Of a DNA stretch of 64,000 nucleotides, positions 41,445-51,297 are shown piece after piece. The stretch's first letter is position 1, and the number at the start of each line of letters is the position of its first letter. This DNA comes from Paenibacillus sp. BIHB 4019 (GTDB taxonomy: Bacteria > Bacillota > Bacilli > Paenibacillales > Paenibacillaceae), in contig NZ_CP016808.1 in assembly GCF_002741035.1 (NCBI RefSeq), forward strand, positions 992,001 through 1,056,000, written 5' to 3'. The position numbers and the translations under genes were made by a program. The notes below the pieces were generated by a model. That model was not told the DNA's origin. It worked only from the letters and a program-made list of their open reading frames with translations, and did no database searches.

Positions 41445-42299
41445 CTACTCCGTCGCCTCAGCATCCGCCAACGCCTTCAAAAACGGCTCATGCATAAGCC
41501 CATTTGAAGCCGCCACATTTCGGACGCCGAGGTGATAGCTTTTGCCTTGTGTATCTGTAACGATGCCGCCTGACTCCTGTACAAGCAAGGAGCCTGCCGC
41601 CAAATCCCAGCTGTTCAGCCCGATTTCCCAGAAGCCAGTCAGGCGGCCTGCTGCCACATAAGCCATATGGAGCGCAGCCGAGCCCGATGAGCGAAGATTG
41701 CGCACCTGCGGCGCAAGCGCCTGAATGCCTTTCAAATTCAGCGGCAGCGCATACAGATGATCTGCCGGGAAGCCCGTCGCGATCAAGCTGCTGCTGAGCG
41801 CATCTTCCTTCGACACCTGCATCCGCTTGCCGGATACATAGGCTCCTTTGCCTTTCTCGGCAAGGAACAACTCGTCCTTCATCGGGTCATACACGACTCC
41901 AACGATAACCTCTCCTTTATAAGCAAGCGCAATCGATACGACGAAAAACGGAAAGCCATGGACGAAGTTCGTTGTCCCGTCAATCGGATCGACAATCCAT
42001 AAATATTCCGCCTCGCTCTGGTCGGCGAGCGCCTGTGCTGAAGCCTCAGGTCCAGGCTCAACCCCTTCCTCGCCCAAAAACGAGTGATGAGGAAAATGAG
42101 TCAGAACAAGCTTCTTAATAAGCTGCTCCGAGCCTTTATCAACTTCTGTTACTAAATCATGAGAAGAATATTTCATATCCAGTCTATTATAGTTTCCTAG
42201 TTTCGTCTTGATCCATTCGCCCGCTTTGGCCGCGCAATTTATCGCAACCGCAGTGAAGCTTTTGCCGCTTACAACTGAAGGTTCACGCTGATCACTCAC
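41445..42299 (-). CDS. suhB: Inositol monophosphatase family protein
   Basis: This 284-residue Mg-dependent phosphatase carries the family signatures: LGEEG (metal-binding Glu), WIVDPIDGTTNFVHGFP (Asp-Pro-Ile-Asp-Gly-Thr) and LNSWDLAAGSLLVQESGG near the C-terminus. It should hydrolyse inositol-1-phosphate or related sugar phosphates; some relatives act on NADP or PAP. The start is a GTG at 42299 after GGGTGA; no better start was found. The gene is monocistronic, with a short gap to the TauE-like gene on the same strand. The symbol reflects family, not a proven role. Confidence 0.9.
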   Translation of the reverse strand: MSDQREPSVVSGKSFTAVAINCAAKAGEWIKTKLGNYNRLDMKYSSHDLVTEVDKGSEQLIKKLVLTHFPHHSFLGEEGVEPGPEASAQALADQSEAEYLWIVDPIDGTTNFVHGFPFFVVSIALAYKGEVIVGVVYDPMKDELFLAEKGKGAYVSGKRMQVSKEDALSSSLIATGFPADHLYALPLNLKGIQALAPQVRNLRSSGSAALHMAYVAAGRLTGFWEIGLNSWDLAAGSLLVQESGGIVTDTQGKSYHLGVRNVAASNGLMHEPFLKALADAEATE

Positions 42300-42405
42300 G
42301 GTGCATCACCCAACTCTCTTTAATAAGTTTAACTATTAACATTATCTATTATTACGCTTATAAATCAATATGCGTTCCTGTCTTTTTGCTAGATTCTAAA
42401 AATGG

Positions 42406-43254
42406 CTACAGCTGCCTAATACCTTCATAGACCAATTGGCAGGCCAGAACGAGCAGGGTAACCCTTAGCAGCCATAACAGCCCATTGCCGCTCATCTTGT
42501 TTGCAACATAGGCCCCAAGCTTTCCGCCAACCCATGCGCCCGGAATAAGCGCCAGCAAAATCCACCAGTTGATTTCCCCCAGCCATACATGCGTGGCACT
42601 GCCCAATATCGAGGATAAAAAAATGACAAACATCGACGTAGCAGTTGCCGCATGCGGCGGGAAACGGAATAACAGCACCATTAGCGGTACGAACAAGGAG
42701 CCGCCGCCAATGCCAAACAAACCGGAAATGATCCCTACACCAAACCCAATTACAAGCATCGGCCAAATGGCATAGCCATACGTATGCTGCTCGCCAGCTG
42801 AATCCACCATCGTCCGCTGCACCGGCCACTCCCGCGCAACCGGTTTCAAATAATTTCGCACAATCAACAAGGCAGATATAAGCAGCATAAAAATGCCAAA
42901 GGACAAATTAAAGGCGGCGCCTTTCAAAAGCCCTGTCATAGCCGCACCCAGCATCGCGGCCGGACCGCTTGTCGTAAACAGCAGCCAGGCGCTGCGGTAA
43001 TCGACGATTTTGCGCTTCGCATAGGATAGCGTCGAGGCAAGCGCCGTTACAATAAGCATCGTAAGCGAGGTGCCTACCGCTGTGCCATGGTCGATTGGCG
43101 CGCCCATGAGCGAAGGCCCCAAATACATAAGCGCGGGCACTATAATAATGCCTCCGCCCAAACCGACAATACTTCCGAACATCGCTGCTGCCATCCCTAA
43201 TAATACAAGTGCAATCCATTCAAACAAGGGAGTCACCGCCTTCTGTTCAATCAT
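42406..43254 (-). CDS. TauE/SafE-family membrane transporter
   Basis: This 282-residue protein has eight predicted membrane segments. The two family repeats are evident: IVGLGGGIIIVPALM in the first half and LFGIGGGSLFVPLMVLLF in the second. TauE/SafE proteins move sulfur-containing organic anions such as sulfite or sulfoacetate, but the substrate here is unknown. The ATG at 43254 has only a distant AGGGGA, so the start is moderately sure. No sulfur-metabolism genes flank it. Confidence 0.9.
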   Translation of the reverse strand: MIEQKAVTPLFEWIALVLLGMAAAMFGSIVGLGGGIIIVPALMYLGPSLMGAPIDHGTAVGTSLTMLIVTALASTLSYAKRKIVDYRSAWLLFTTSGPAAMLGAAMTGLLKGAAFNLSFGIFMLLISALLIVRNYLKPVAREWPVQRTMVDSAGEQHTYGYAIWPMLVIGFGVGIISGLFGIGGGSLFVPLMVLLFRFPPHAATATSMFVIFLSSILGSATHVWLGEINWWILLALIPGAWVGGKLGAYVANKMSGNGLLWLLRVTLLVLACQLVYEGIRQL

Positions 43255-43303
43255 GATGCGTTACATGTTCCCCTACACCATCACTTTTCATTCCTAGTAG
43301 AAG

Positions 43304-43331
43304 AGCACCGTCAACGATAGCTGACGGTGCT
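43304..43331 (-). terminator. Hairpin between uvsE and the TauE-like gene
   Basis: AGCACCGTCA pairs with TGACGGTGCT across an eight-base loop, 18 bp after the uvsE stop. The T tail is poor. Confidence 0.6.
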
Positions 43332-43348
43332 GCATGCTTTTGAAAATC

Positions 43349-44404
43349 CTATAGCTCGGTTACCTCAATACTGCCGCCGTCCACAATCCGAACGCCTTCG
43401 CCTTTAGCCGCCAATATGCGGAAGTCATCCATAAGCGCCAGCAGCGCTTTATCCTTGAGCTTCGCTTCGAGCATGCAGTCAAGCTGCGGCGTCACCGCCG
43501 CCACCTTTCGCAAAAACAGCAGCAGCTCGCCTGCATTCAAATAGTCGGCATGACTGCGCGGATTAGGGCCTTCCTTCGGACTGGAAAAATGGATTTTGGG
43601 CGGCAGGCTAATTTCGACCGTATCATCCTTACCACCTGCCGCATTAGCCGCTTCGCTATTCAGCCGCTGTTCTTCAAGCCGCCACGTCTCGGCGATTTGC
43701 GGCCAAAGACTGCTGCACAGCTTGTCCAAGGAGACGCCGCCATCATTCACTTGATGGTGATGCACATCGAGCACCATCGGCACTTCCACGGCCTGAGCCG
43801 CCTCCAGCGTCTCCACTGCATTGAACGTCTTATCGTCGTTCTCCAGCGTTACACGGTGCCGATAGCGCTCTGGGAGCGCCTGAAACTGCCGGATAAAGCG
43901 TGCACCTGCGACCATCTTGTCGCCATATGCACCGCCAATATGTATGTTGCACTTGACTGTCTCCGGCAGTCCCATCGCCTCTAGCATGCGGACATGATAT
44001 TCCATGTCCCGTTTGGAGCTTTCCAGCACCTCGGGCCTTGGCGTGCTGAATACGCAAAAATGGTCGGGATGAAACGAAACCCTCAGCCGATTATTTTGCA
44101 CAAAAAGACCAATTTCACGAAAAGCTTCACGCAGCGCCGGATAAGCATCCCAATCTGCTACAGCCTGATGGGTCGCCAGCGGAATCAGCTTTGAGGAAAA
44201 GCGATACATCTGAATATCGCTCGCCTTGGCATGCTTCAAAATCCGCAGCGTACTGCGCAAATTGTCCTCGGCGATCCGCTCCAGCTTGCGCAGAGCCGCT
44301 TCCCGGTCACCAAGCTTCGTAAAATTTGCAAACGTCATCGTCCGCGATGGCGAAGCATTTTCCAGCAGCATGCTCATGGCTACGAACCCGAATCTAACCA
44401 GCAT
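43349..44404 (-). CDS. uvsE: UV DNA damage endonuclease (UVDE)
   Basis: This 351-residue TIM-barrel nuclease nicks DNA 5' to UV photoproducts and some abasic sites, starting an alternative excision repair. Motifs include RFGFVAMS at the N-terminus, RVSFHPDHFCVFSTPRPEV (metal-binding His), CNIHIGGAYGDK, VTLENDDKTF and VLDVHHHQVN. The last two carry the Glu/Asp/His metal ligands. A low-conservation insert lies near 245-265. It starts three bases after the upstream small gene, with only a weak ribosome binding site, so coupling is likely. UvsE is often sporulation-linked in Bacillales, but regulation is not visible here. Confidence 0.94.
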   Translation of the reverse strand: MLVRFGFVAMSMLLENASPSRTMTFANFTKLGDREAALRKLERIAEDNLRSTLRILKHAKASDIQMYRFSSKLIPLATHQAVADWDAYPALREAFREIGLFVQNNRLRVSFHPDHFCVFSTPRPEVLESSKRDMEYHVRMLEAMGLPETVKCNIHIGGAYGDKMVAGARFIRQFQALPERYRHRVTLENDDKTFNAVETLEAAQAVEVPMVLDVHHHQVNDGGVSLDKLCSSLWPQIAETWRLEEQRLNSEAANAAGGKDDTVEISLPPKIHFSSPKEGPNPRSHADYLNAGELLLFLRKVAAVTPQLDCMLEAKLKDKALLALMDDFRILAAKGEGVRIVDGGSIEVTEL

Positions 44405-44407
44405 CCG

Positions 44408-44725
44408 CTATTCACGCTCGCCAAAAAACATTTCGTAAGCTAGTGCAGTCTGCACTTTAGCTTCTTCCTCAGTCAGCTTTCTCACAAGCTCCATCTCCAC
44501 TTCAGTCACTTCTTCGCCTTGAAAATTAATTTCAGCGATCGAAGCGAGGATGCGGACTATGGCAATGGCCTCATTGTTCGTCGTATACGCAATGACCTTC
44601 TGGCCGGTAGGGTATACGCGAAATCCGCTCTTTACCATCTTGCCCTTGCCGTATTCAAGCAATTCATGAAGCTCCTGCTCTGACTTGAATTTGCATACAG
44701 AATTAAACTCGGTTGAAAATCCCAT
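44408..44725 (-). CDS. Hypothetical protein between ddl and uvsE, 105 aa
   Basis: It starts at the ATG ending at 44725, after a strong AAAGGAGGGAG; a longer frame to 44758 is rejected. The sequence begins MGFSTEFNSVCKFKSEQEL and has a beta-strand set (KSGFRVYPTGQKVIAYTTN) and a helical, acidic C-terminus (TEEEAKVQTALAYEMFFGE). No family is recognised. It lies 41 bases after ddl and three before uvsE, so the three genes look like one operon. The function is unknown. Confidence 0.8.
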   Translation of the reverse strand: MGFSTEFNSVCKFKSEQELHELLEYGKGKMVKSGFRVYPTGQKVIAYTTNNEAIAIVRILASIAEINFQGEEVTEVEMELVRKLTEEEAKVQTALAYEMFFGERE

Positions 44726-44766
44726 GAACTCCCTCCTTTCTCTAGAGTGAATTTCCATTGCTTTTA

Positions 44767-45879
44767 TTACGCTTCGCTAGCGCCGAAATTGATTTTTTGC
44801 TTCTCGCCATGCCGTCTCAAGGCAAGCTCAATCAGCTTATCCAGCAGCTCGCGGTAAGGCATTCCTGTTTCTTTCCACATAAGCGGATACATGCTGAAAG
44901 GCGTAAAGCCCGGCAGCGTATTTACCTCGTTAATAAACAGCTGGCCGTCCGACCTGCGCATGAAGAAATCTACGCGGGAAAGGCCCGATCCATCAATGGA
45001 CAAAAAGGCGCGAATCGCCATATCCCTGACTGACTCCGAGATTTCCTCCGAAAGCTCGGCTGGAATTTGCATGACCGATTTGCCATCCACATATTTTGCC
45101 TTATAGTCGTAAAATTCATTAGAAGCAATAACCTCGCCCGGCACAGAAGCTTTAGGCTCGTCATTGCCAAGCACCGCGACTTCGATTTCTCTCGCATCGA
45201 CAAATTCCTCAACGATTACTTTGCGGTCATACTTGAAAGCGTAGTCGATTGCCGTCATCAGCTCTTCACGGTTGCGTGCCTTGGAAATGCCGACACTGGA
45301 GCCCAGATTGGCTGGCTTAACGAAGCACGGGTAGCCGAGAGCCACTTCACATTCCATTACAAAAAAGGCAGCGTCCTTCTCCCACTGCGTACGGTTGAAG
45401 TAGCGGAACACGCATTGCGGCAGTCCTTCTTGCGCAAAAACCTTCTTCATCGTCACCTTGTCCATGCCTACTGCCGATGCCAGCACGCCTGCGCCGACGT
45501 ACGGAATGTTGGCCATTTCGAACAAGCCTTGAATCGTGCCATCCTCGCCAAATGTGCCATGCAGCAGCGGAAATACGACATCAATTGCCGCTACTCCAGC
45601 TGCTGCTGCACCTGATGTATCTAAACCGGCAAACAGCGGAGCAAGCGGAAAGCCCGCTCCGGAAGCGGCTGCTGCAAGACGCAGCTCGCTGGCGGATTGC
45701 GGCTTGCTTCCCAGCTTGTCGCCCACTCTCCACTCGCCCTGCTTAGTAATATAGAAGGGGGTAATTGCGTATTTATCGTAATCAAATTCTCCCAATACTG
45801 CGAAAGCTGTCTGCAGCGAAACTTCATGCTCGCCTGATTTTCCTCCGTATACAAGTGCTACGTTTACTTTCGTCCCCAT
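44767..45879 (-). CDS. ddl: D-alanine--D-alanine ligase
   Basis: This 370-residue ATP-grasp enzyme makes the D-Ala-D-Ala dipeptide for peptidoglycan. Motifs include VYGGKSGEHEVSL, LHGTFGEDGTIQGLFE, PCFVKPANLGSSVGISKA, EFYDYKAKY in the omega loop, and FINEVNTLPGFTPFSMYP with the Mg ligands. The Tyr in YDYKAKY is the residue seen in D-Ala-preferring Ddl rather than D-lactate ligases. An Ala/Gly-rich insert near 70-95 is slightly long. CGGAGG precedes the ATG. It heads the small operon with the 105-aa protein and uvsE. Confidence 0.95.
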   Translation of the reverse strand: MGTKVNVALVYGGKSGEHEVSLQTAFAVLGEFDYDKYAITPFYITKQGEWRVGDKLGSKPQSASELRLAAAASGAGFPLAPLFAGLDTSGAAAAGVAAIDVVFPLLHGTFGEDGTIQGLFEMANIPYVGAGVLASAVGMDKVTMKKVFAQEGLPQCVFRYFNRTQWEKDAAFFVMECEVALGYPCFVKPANLGSSVGISKARNREELMTAIDYAFKYDRKVIVEEFVDAREIEVAVLGNDEPKASVPGEVIASNEFYDYKAKYVDGKSVMQIPAELSEEISESVRDMAIRAFLSIDGSGLSRVDFFMRRSDGQLFINEVNTLPGFTPFSMYPLMWKETGMPYRELLDKLIELALRRHGEKQKINFGASEA

Positions 45880-45912
45880 CGCATATCCTCCGGTAAAATA
45901 ATAAATAATAAC

Positions 45913-47220
45913 TTATAGCCCATCCTCAATATGAAAAAAACGGTACCTGGTTTGTTCCGTCCAGGCATAAGAATCGCGATAGTCCCAGTAGCGATGGCGG
46001 CTGGGTACAGTATTCGCATTAACAAGCGGCATACCCGCTGCATCGAAAGCCGTTACAATCGTGCTGTGCTGAAAACGGTTGTCGCCGTTCCAGTCATAAG
46101 TGATCACATCGCCAAGCTGGAGCTCTTCAGCCGAATCAACGACTCTGGCTCGAAGTCCTGACTGCCGGGGAGTGGATAAGTAGTTCGTCAGCGCATTCGA
46201 CACCGACCAGCTGTAGCTCCACCATTCCCTGCCTCCGTTACGGCCTTTGTACCACCAGCCGCTGCCCCTGTTACCAGTATAATTCATCGGAGCATTGCCT
46301 GCAAAGACCGACTGGGAGATGTAATTTGTACAATTGACCTCAAACTCCTCATATGCAGGGTTTGGTTCATTCCACCAACGGTCGGCGTAAGCTGCGGCCA
46401 AATCGCGCCGATACAGCGCGCGGGCGCTTTGGGGCTGGAACGCTGCAAACAGGTCATAATTCAAGTAGGGCACCGAGCGAAGACGGAAATGCTCCTCTTC
46501 CTGCTGCTGCTCTTCCTCTCCAACCGAATTTTGATCCTGAAAAGCATGCTCGAAGCGCGGACGCCGTTCCGCAATGATCGGCTCAATGCGAACGATGTGC
46601 CAGCGGTCGCCAGCAGCGGCCAGCCATAGCCGCTCCACTTCTTTCCGCTCTTCTATATAACGCAATCCTCTATGCTCAATCTGCCGCTTAATATGCAGCC
46701 GGATAAGCACGGACGCTTCGGTACCAGACTCCTGCACCCTGACCAGCTCCGCCTTCGTCTCGCTGCGCGAAGGCAGGACGCCGCGCAGCAGATCCCGCTC
46801 GCGCAGCCGGTTCAGCCTGCCGCGGAGCCTGCCGCAATGATCCTTATCCGCGACGAAGCCATCTACCGCTGCTGCATGCTGCTCGGTTTCCGCCTGATTG
46901 TACAGGCTTACATACTGATGCACGGCAGGCTTCCAGCCTTGCGCTTCCTCTCCAAGCTGCGGCGGCGAATCGCCTGAGCGCATGAGCGAGGTCATGGAAG
47001 ACGCAGCCATTCGCGAATGCTCAGTCACGGCAGACTCCGGCTTCTGCTGATTCTGGTGCTTCTCCTGCTGAGCTCCGCCTTTCGTCGTTCCCTCCTGAGC
47101 ATGCTGCTGCGCGTGCCGCTGGGCGGAGCGCGGCTGAAAGGCGGACAGGTTCAGCAGCGGCTGCCGCTCCTGCTTGCCTGCACGGCGGCCTGCCGTTTGT
47201 TTGTCTGATCGCAAGGACAT
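45913..47220 (-). CDS. Protein with C-terminal putative amidase (Amidase_6) domain
   Basis: This 435-residue protein has an Arg/Gln/Glu-rich N-terminal half with no signal peptide, then a C-terminal amidase_6 domain (about 265-430). The domain has NCTNYISQ (candidate catalytic Cys), WWYKGRNGGREWWSYSWS, LGDVITYDWNGDNRFQHSTI (likely His) and YAWTEQTRYRFFHI. Similar proteins in Bacillus (YhbB-like) are thought to be peptidase-like hydrolases. AGGAGGG lies seven bases before the ATG at 47220. The missing signal peptide suggests a role inside the cell, perhaps in the spore; this is inference. It is divergent from aconitase. Confidence 0.85.
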   Translation of the reverse strand: MSLRSDKQTAGRRAGKQERQPLLNLSAFQPRSAQRHAQQHAQEGTTKGGAQQEKHQNQQKPESAVTEHSRMAASSMTSLMRSGDSPPQLGEEAQGWKPAVHQYVSLYNQAETEQHAAAVDGFVADKDHCGRLRGRLNRLRERDLLRGVLPSRSETKAELVRVQESGTEASVLIRLHIKRQIEHRGLRYIEERKEVERLWLAAAGDRWHIVRIEPIIAERRPRFEHAFQDQNSVGEEEQQQEEEHFRLRSVPYLNYDLFAAFQPQSARALYRRDLAAAYADRWWNEPNPAYEEFEVNCTNYISQSVFAGNAPMNYTGNRGSGWWYKGRNGGREWWSYSWSVSNALTNYLSTPRQSGLRARVVDSAEELQLGDVITYDWNGDNRFQHSTIVTAFDAAGMPLVNANTVPSRHRYWDYRDSYAWTEQTRYRFFHIEDGL

Positions 47221-47468
47221 CGGCTTTCCCTCCTAAAAAGCAAGCTTTTAAACCGCACGTGCTGCGGCGGACGCCAGGCAAGGGTGCGGAGCGCCTAATC
47301 AATTTATTTATATGTTCACATTCCTCTAAACATGAGGCTCTAGCCAAAAGCTCGCATAATAATCCATTATTAGGATAAAACAAGCCTTGCGGATGGAGGT
47401 TACATTCGTCCATCAGCCTAAATGCCTAAAATGGGCGCCAATATTCGAGAAAGCGGGTACAATTGGAC

Positions 47469-47498
47469 TTTACGAGAGCCCCTATTTAGCGATATACT
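47469..47498 (+). promoter_or_regulatory. Possible promoter of aconitase
   Basis: TTTACG and TATACT are 18 bp apart, about 105 bp before the start codon. Nothing else stands out in the 384 bp gap 47221-47604; no clear CcpC or CodY site was recognised. Confidence 0.4.
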
Positions 47499-47604
47499 AG
47501 AAGCATAGCAAATTTGAAATCGTGTTTCACAGAGCGAAACACCCACTAAAGAATGTTTCCTTTTCTTTTTCAAAAGTAAAGCCACCTAAGGAGGAACTTG
47601 AACC

Positions 47605-50316
47605 ATGTCTCAACAAAATCATTACTCCGTTCGCACCTCGCTTGACGTAAACGGCAAATCCTTTGCGTATTACCGTTTGTCCGGCCTGGAAGAGCAAGGC
47701 CTTGGAAATATTTCCAAGCTTCCTTTCTCTATCAAAGTCCTGCTCGAGGCTGCTGTACGTCAATTCGACGGCCGCGCCATTACGCCTGAGCATGTGAAGC
47801 AGCTGACAACATGGGCAGATGGACGCGAGGACAAAGAAATTCCATTTATTCCTGCACGTATCGTATTGCAGGATTTCACGGGCGTTCCCGTCGTAGTCGA
47901 TCTGGCAGCTATGCGCGATACGGTTAAACGCGCTGGCGGCGACCCTAAAAAAATCAATCCGCTCGTACCGGTTGACCTCGTAATCGACCACTCGATCATG
48001 GTTGATGCATTCGGCAACGCGGACGCGCTTGAATACAACACCAAGGTAGAATTTGAGCGCAATGAAGAGCGTTACCGCTTCCTGCGCTGGGCCCAAACGG
48101 CGTTCGATAACTTCCGCGCTGTACCGCCGGGAACAGGTATCGTTCACCAAGTTAACCTGGAGTACCTTGCATCTGTAGCTGCTACAAAAGTCATCGATGG
48201 CGAAACGGTTGTTTTCCCTGATTCCCTCGTTGGTACGGATTCCCATACAACAATGATCAACGGTCTTGGCGTAGTCGGCTGGGGCGTTGGCGGTATCGAG
48301 GCTGAGGCAGGCATGCTGGGCCAACCGCTTTATTTTGTAACACCTGAAGTTATCGGCTTCAAATTGACTGGCAGCTTGGCAGAAGGCGCTACGGCGACTG
48401 ACCTTGCTCTGACAGTTACGCAAATTCTTCGTAAAAAAGGCGTTGTCGGCAAATTCGTCGAGTATTTCGGTCCCGGCTTGTCCAACATCAGCCTTGCTGA
48501 CCGTGCTACGGTTGCCAACATGGCTCCTGAGTACGGCGCAACCGTTGGCTTCTTCCCAGTCGACAGCGAGACGCTTAACTTCATGCGTGCAACTGGCCGT
48601 ACAGAAGAGCAAATCGCTCTGGTTGAAGCTTACTACAAAGCACAAGATATGTTCCGCACAGATGAGACGCCAGATCCTGTCTTCTCCGATGTGATTGAGC
48701 TTGATATGTCGACTGTTGTTCCTTCCCTTGCTGGTCCGAAGCGTCCTCAAGACCGCGTTGAGCTGACAGCAATGAAAGATGAGTTCAACAACATCATCCG
48801 CACGCCAATCGATAAAGGCGGATACGGCATGTCAGATGAGAAGATCGAACAGCTCGTTGACGTGAAGCACCCGAACGGCCAAGCAAGCAAAATGGGCACT
48901 GGCGCTGTTGTTATCGCAGCTATCACAAGCTGTACGAACACGTCCAACCCAAGCGTTATGCTAGGTGCGGGCCTTGTAGCGAAGAAAGCGGTAGCTCTTG
49001 GACTGACTAAGCCTGCTTATGTGAAAAGTTCTCTGACGCCGGGCTCGCTCGTCGTTACGGAATATTTGAAGAAAGCGAACCTGCTGGAATCGCTGGAAGC
49101 ACTCGGTTTCCACGTTGCCGGTTATGGCTGCGCAACTTGTATCGGCAACTCCGGTCCGCTTCCTGATGAAGTAGGCCAAGCTATTGCTGACAACGACATG
49201 ACGGTAGCGGCTGTATTGTCCGGTAACCGTAACTTTGAAGGCCGTGTTCATGCTCAGGTGAAAGCGAACTATTTGGCTTCTCCTCCGCTTGTTGTTGCAT
49301 ATGCACTTGCAGGAACGGTTAACATCGACCTTTCCAAAGATGCAATTGGCTATGACAAAGACAACAACCCGGTTTACCTGAAAGATATCTGGCCAACTTC
49401 GAAAGAAATTCAGGAAGCAACTGCGGCTGCGCTTAATCCGCAAATGTTCCGTGATAAATATGAAAATGTATTTACGCAAAACGATCGTTGGAATGCAATC
49501 GACGTACCAGAGGGCGAAAGCTATGAGTGGGATCCAAAATCCACTTACATTCAAAATCCGCCGTTCTTTGAAAACCTTGGTACGGAGCTTAACGACATTG
49601 CCGACATCCATTCTGCAAATGTGCTTGCGCTTATGGGCGACTCGGTTACAACTGACCATATCTCCCCTGCCGGCAACATTAAAGCAGATAGCCCAGGCGG
49701 CGAATATTTGATCGAAAATGGCGTAAAAAGAGAAGATTTCAACTCGTACGGTTCGCGTCGTGGTAACCACGAAGTCATGATGCGCGGTACATTCGCCAAC
49801 ATCCGTATCCGTAACCAAGTGGCTCCGGGCACTGAGGGCGGCGTAACAACTTACCTGCCGACTGACGAAGTAATGTCGATCTACGATGCTTCCATGAAGT
49901 ATCAAAAATCCGGCAAAAACCTTGTCGTTATTGCTGGTAAAGAATACGGCACAGGAAGCTCCCGTGACTGGGCGGCAAAAGGTACATTCCTGCTCGGCGT
50001 AAAAGCCGTTATTACTGAAAGCTTCGAGCGTATTCACCGTTCCAACCTGGTAGGCATGGGCGTACTGCCACTGCAATTCCAAGAAGGCCACGGCTGGAAA
50101 ACGCTTGGTATTACAGGCCGCGAAACGTTCGATATTACTGGACTGTCCAATGATGTGACAGCTGGCGAGACGGTTACCGTAACAGCTACCCGTGAAGACG
50201 GCACAGCGTTCGACTTCCAAGCTATCGTTCGTCTGGACTCCATGGTTGATGTAGACTACTACCGTAATGGCGGTATTTTGCAAACCGTGCTTCGTCAAAT
50301 GATTGCTAACATGTAG
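47605..50316 (+). CDS. acnA: Aconitate hydratase A
   Basis: This 903-residue TCA-cycle enzyme interconverts citrate and isocitrate through cis-aconitate using a 4Fe-4S cluster. Cluster cysteines are in [15 protein letters not shown] and [14 protein letters not shown]. Other signatures are [31 protein letters not shown] and the C-terminal swivel domain with [16 protein letters not shown]. Length fits the AcnA/CitB (IRP1-like) family, whose apo-form can bind RNA. AAGGAGG precedes the ATG. It is monocistronic with a strong terminator. Long open frames on the other strand within it are shadows. Confidence 0.98.
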   Translation: MSQQNHYSVRTSLDVNGKSFAYYRLSGLEEQGLGNISKLPFSIKVLLEAAVRQFDGRAITPEHVKQLTTWADGREDKEIPFIPARIVLQDFTGVPVVVDLAAMRDTVKRAGGDPKKINPLVPVDLVIDHSIMVDAFGNADALEYNTKVEFERNEERYRFLRWAQTAFDNFRAVPPGTGIVHQVNLEYLASVAATKVIDGETVVFPDSLVGTDSHTTMINGLGVVGWGVGGIEAEAGMLGQPLYFVTPEVIGFKLTGSLAEGATATDLALTVTQILRKKGVVGKFVEYFGPGLSNISLADRATVANMAPEYGATVGFFPVDSETLNFMRATGRTEEQIALVEAYYKAQDMFRTDETPDPVFSDVIELDMSTVVPSLAGPKRPQDRVELTAMKDEFNNIIRTPIDKGGYGMSDEKIEQLVDVKHPNGQASKMGTGAVVIAAITSCTNTSNPSVMLGAGLVAKKAVALGLTKPAYVKSSLTPGSLVVTEYLKKANLLESLEALGFHVAGYGCATCIGNSGPLPDEVGQAIADNDMTVAAVLSGNRNFEGRVHAQVKANYLASPPLVVAYALAGTVNIDLSKDAIGYDKDNNPVYLKDIWPTSKEIQEATAAALNPQMFRDKYENVFTQNDRWNAIDVPEGESYEWDPKSTYIQNPPFFENLGTELNDIADIHSANVLALMGDSVTTDHISPAGNIKADSPGGEYLIENGVKREDFNSYGSRRGNHEVMMRGTFANIRIRNQVAPGTEGGVTTYLPTDEVMSIYDASMKYQKSGKNLVVIAGKEYGTGSSRDWAAKGTFLLGVKAVITESFERIHRSNLVGMGVLPLQFQEGHGWKTLGITGRETFDITGLSNDVTAGETVTVTATREDGTAFDFQAIVRLDSMVDVDYYRNGGILQTVLRQMIANM

Positions 50317-50350
50317 GAAGCATAAGCCTTCCCTTGATTCGCAGAAATTC

Positions 50351-50400
50351 AAAAAAAGCAGCGATTTCCCCATAACGGGTGAATCGCTGCTTTTTGTTTT
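50351..50400 (+). terminator. Terminator after aconitase
   Basis: AAAAAGCAGCGATT pairs with AATCGCTGCTTTTT, with an inner CCC/GGG. It is followed by TTTTTGTTTT and could serve both directions. Confidence 0.88.
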
Positions 50401-50450
50401 AGGAGCACGGGAAAATATCCGATTTCAAGCTTCAAGGTTCACTTTCTTTT

Positions 50451-51161
50451 CTACTCCTGATCCAGAGGCTGCTTGATGCCATCCTCGTAGAAATCGAAGA
50501 TGAGCTGCTGCTGCGTGCCTCTTACGGCGTAGAATACATCGGCCAGCGTTTTCCCCCTATGCTTCTGCCCCAACGCTTTTTCCAGCCACTCTCGGGTCAG
50601 CCCATGCAGCTTAAGATTAGCCTCCACCACCATGCCATCCATAATCAGCTCCACCGGAAAAGCCTGCGCTTGCAGCGAAAGCCCCATATCCTGCTTGGTG
50701 ATAAGCCGATATGCATCCTTTTTCAGGATAGAGATTCTGCCATTGTCTTCGAGCAAGGCATACTCCACCTCTTCAATATTAAAAACGCCCCTTTCCCTTA
50801 GCGCTTGGTTCAGCGAATCCAAGGTATAGCGAATTTTACGCATGTTGGTTTCCATGACTTTGCCGTTTTCTATCAGCACGGTAGGGGAACCCGAGATCCA
50901 GCTGCGCATCTTTCGGCTTTTGAGAGCGATCAGTGAAAGCAGGAAAGACATAGCTGTAATCACAACCAGCGACAGCACGATGTATGTGGGTTTCAGGGTG
51001 GCATTGAACGCCAAATTCGCCGCCAGGGAGCCCAGCGTAATGCTGGTTACAAAATCGTTAAACGTCATATTCGAAAGGGTCTGCTTGCCGAGAATCCGGG
51101 GAATGAGCAGCAGCAGTCCTACTGCGACAATTGTCCGGATCAAAATTTCCACATACGTCAT
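50451..51161 (-). CDS. DUF421 membrane protein (YetF/YdfS-like)
   Basis: This 236-residue protein starts at the ATG ending at 51161, seven bases after GGAGGAGG. Three N-terminal membrane segments (TIVAVGLLLLIPRIL, ITLGSLAANLAF, YIVLSLVVITAMSFLLSLIAL) precede a cytosolic YetF domain with PTVLIENGKVME, MRKIRYTLDSLNQALRERG and VEYALLEDNGRISILKK. The GKQTLSNMTFNDFV motif is typical. DUF421 proteins are common in spore-formers, with some linked to spore membrane and germination; the biochemical role is not established. Confidence 0.92.
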   Translation of the reverse strand: MTYVEILIRTIVAVGLLLLIPRILGKQTLSNMTFNDFVTSITLGSLAANLAFNATLKPTYIVLSLVVITAMSFLLSLIALKSRKMRSWISGSPTVLIENGKVMETNMRKIRYTLDSLNQALRERGVFNIEEVEYALLEDNGRISILKKDAYRLITKQDMGLSLQAQAFPVELIMDGMVVEANLKLHGLTREWLEKALGQKHRGKTLADVFYAVRGTQQQLIFDFYEDGIKQPLDQE

Positions 51162-51198
51162 CTTCAAACCTCCTCCCCCCATTATTTCCAAAAGGAAT

Positions 51199-51252
51199 AA
51201 AAAAAAGCAGCGCCTGCTTCACTTTTCCTCAAGTGAAGCGGGCGCTGCTTTT
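51199..51252 (-). terminator. Terminator of the IclR-type gene
   Basis: AAGCAGCGCC and GGCGCTGCTT form the outer stem, with an inner CTTCACTT/AAGTGAAG pair. The A-run at 51199-51207 gives a T-run on the minus strand. Confidence 0.88.
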
Positions 51253-51297
51253 CTATTTTTGCGGCCAGTAACTGAGCATGCTGCTGCCAACTGCCTG

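Noticed and set aside
47527..50373. Two long minus-strand frames (about 407 and 470 codons) overlapping aconitase
   Set aside because: They are antisense shadows of a highly conserved gene with regular codon use. They have Cys/Arg-rich, non-protein-like composition and no ribosome binding sites.
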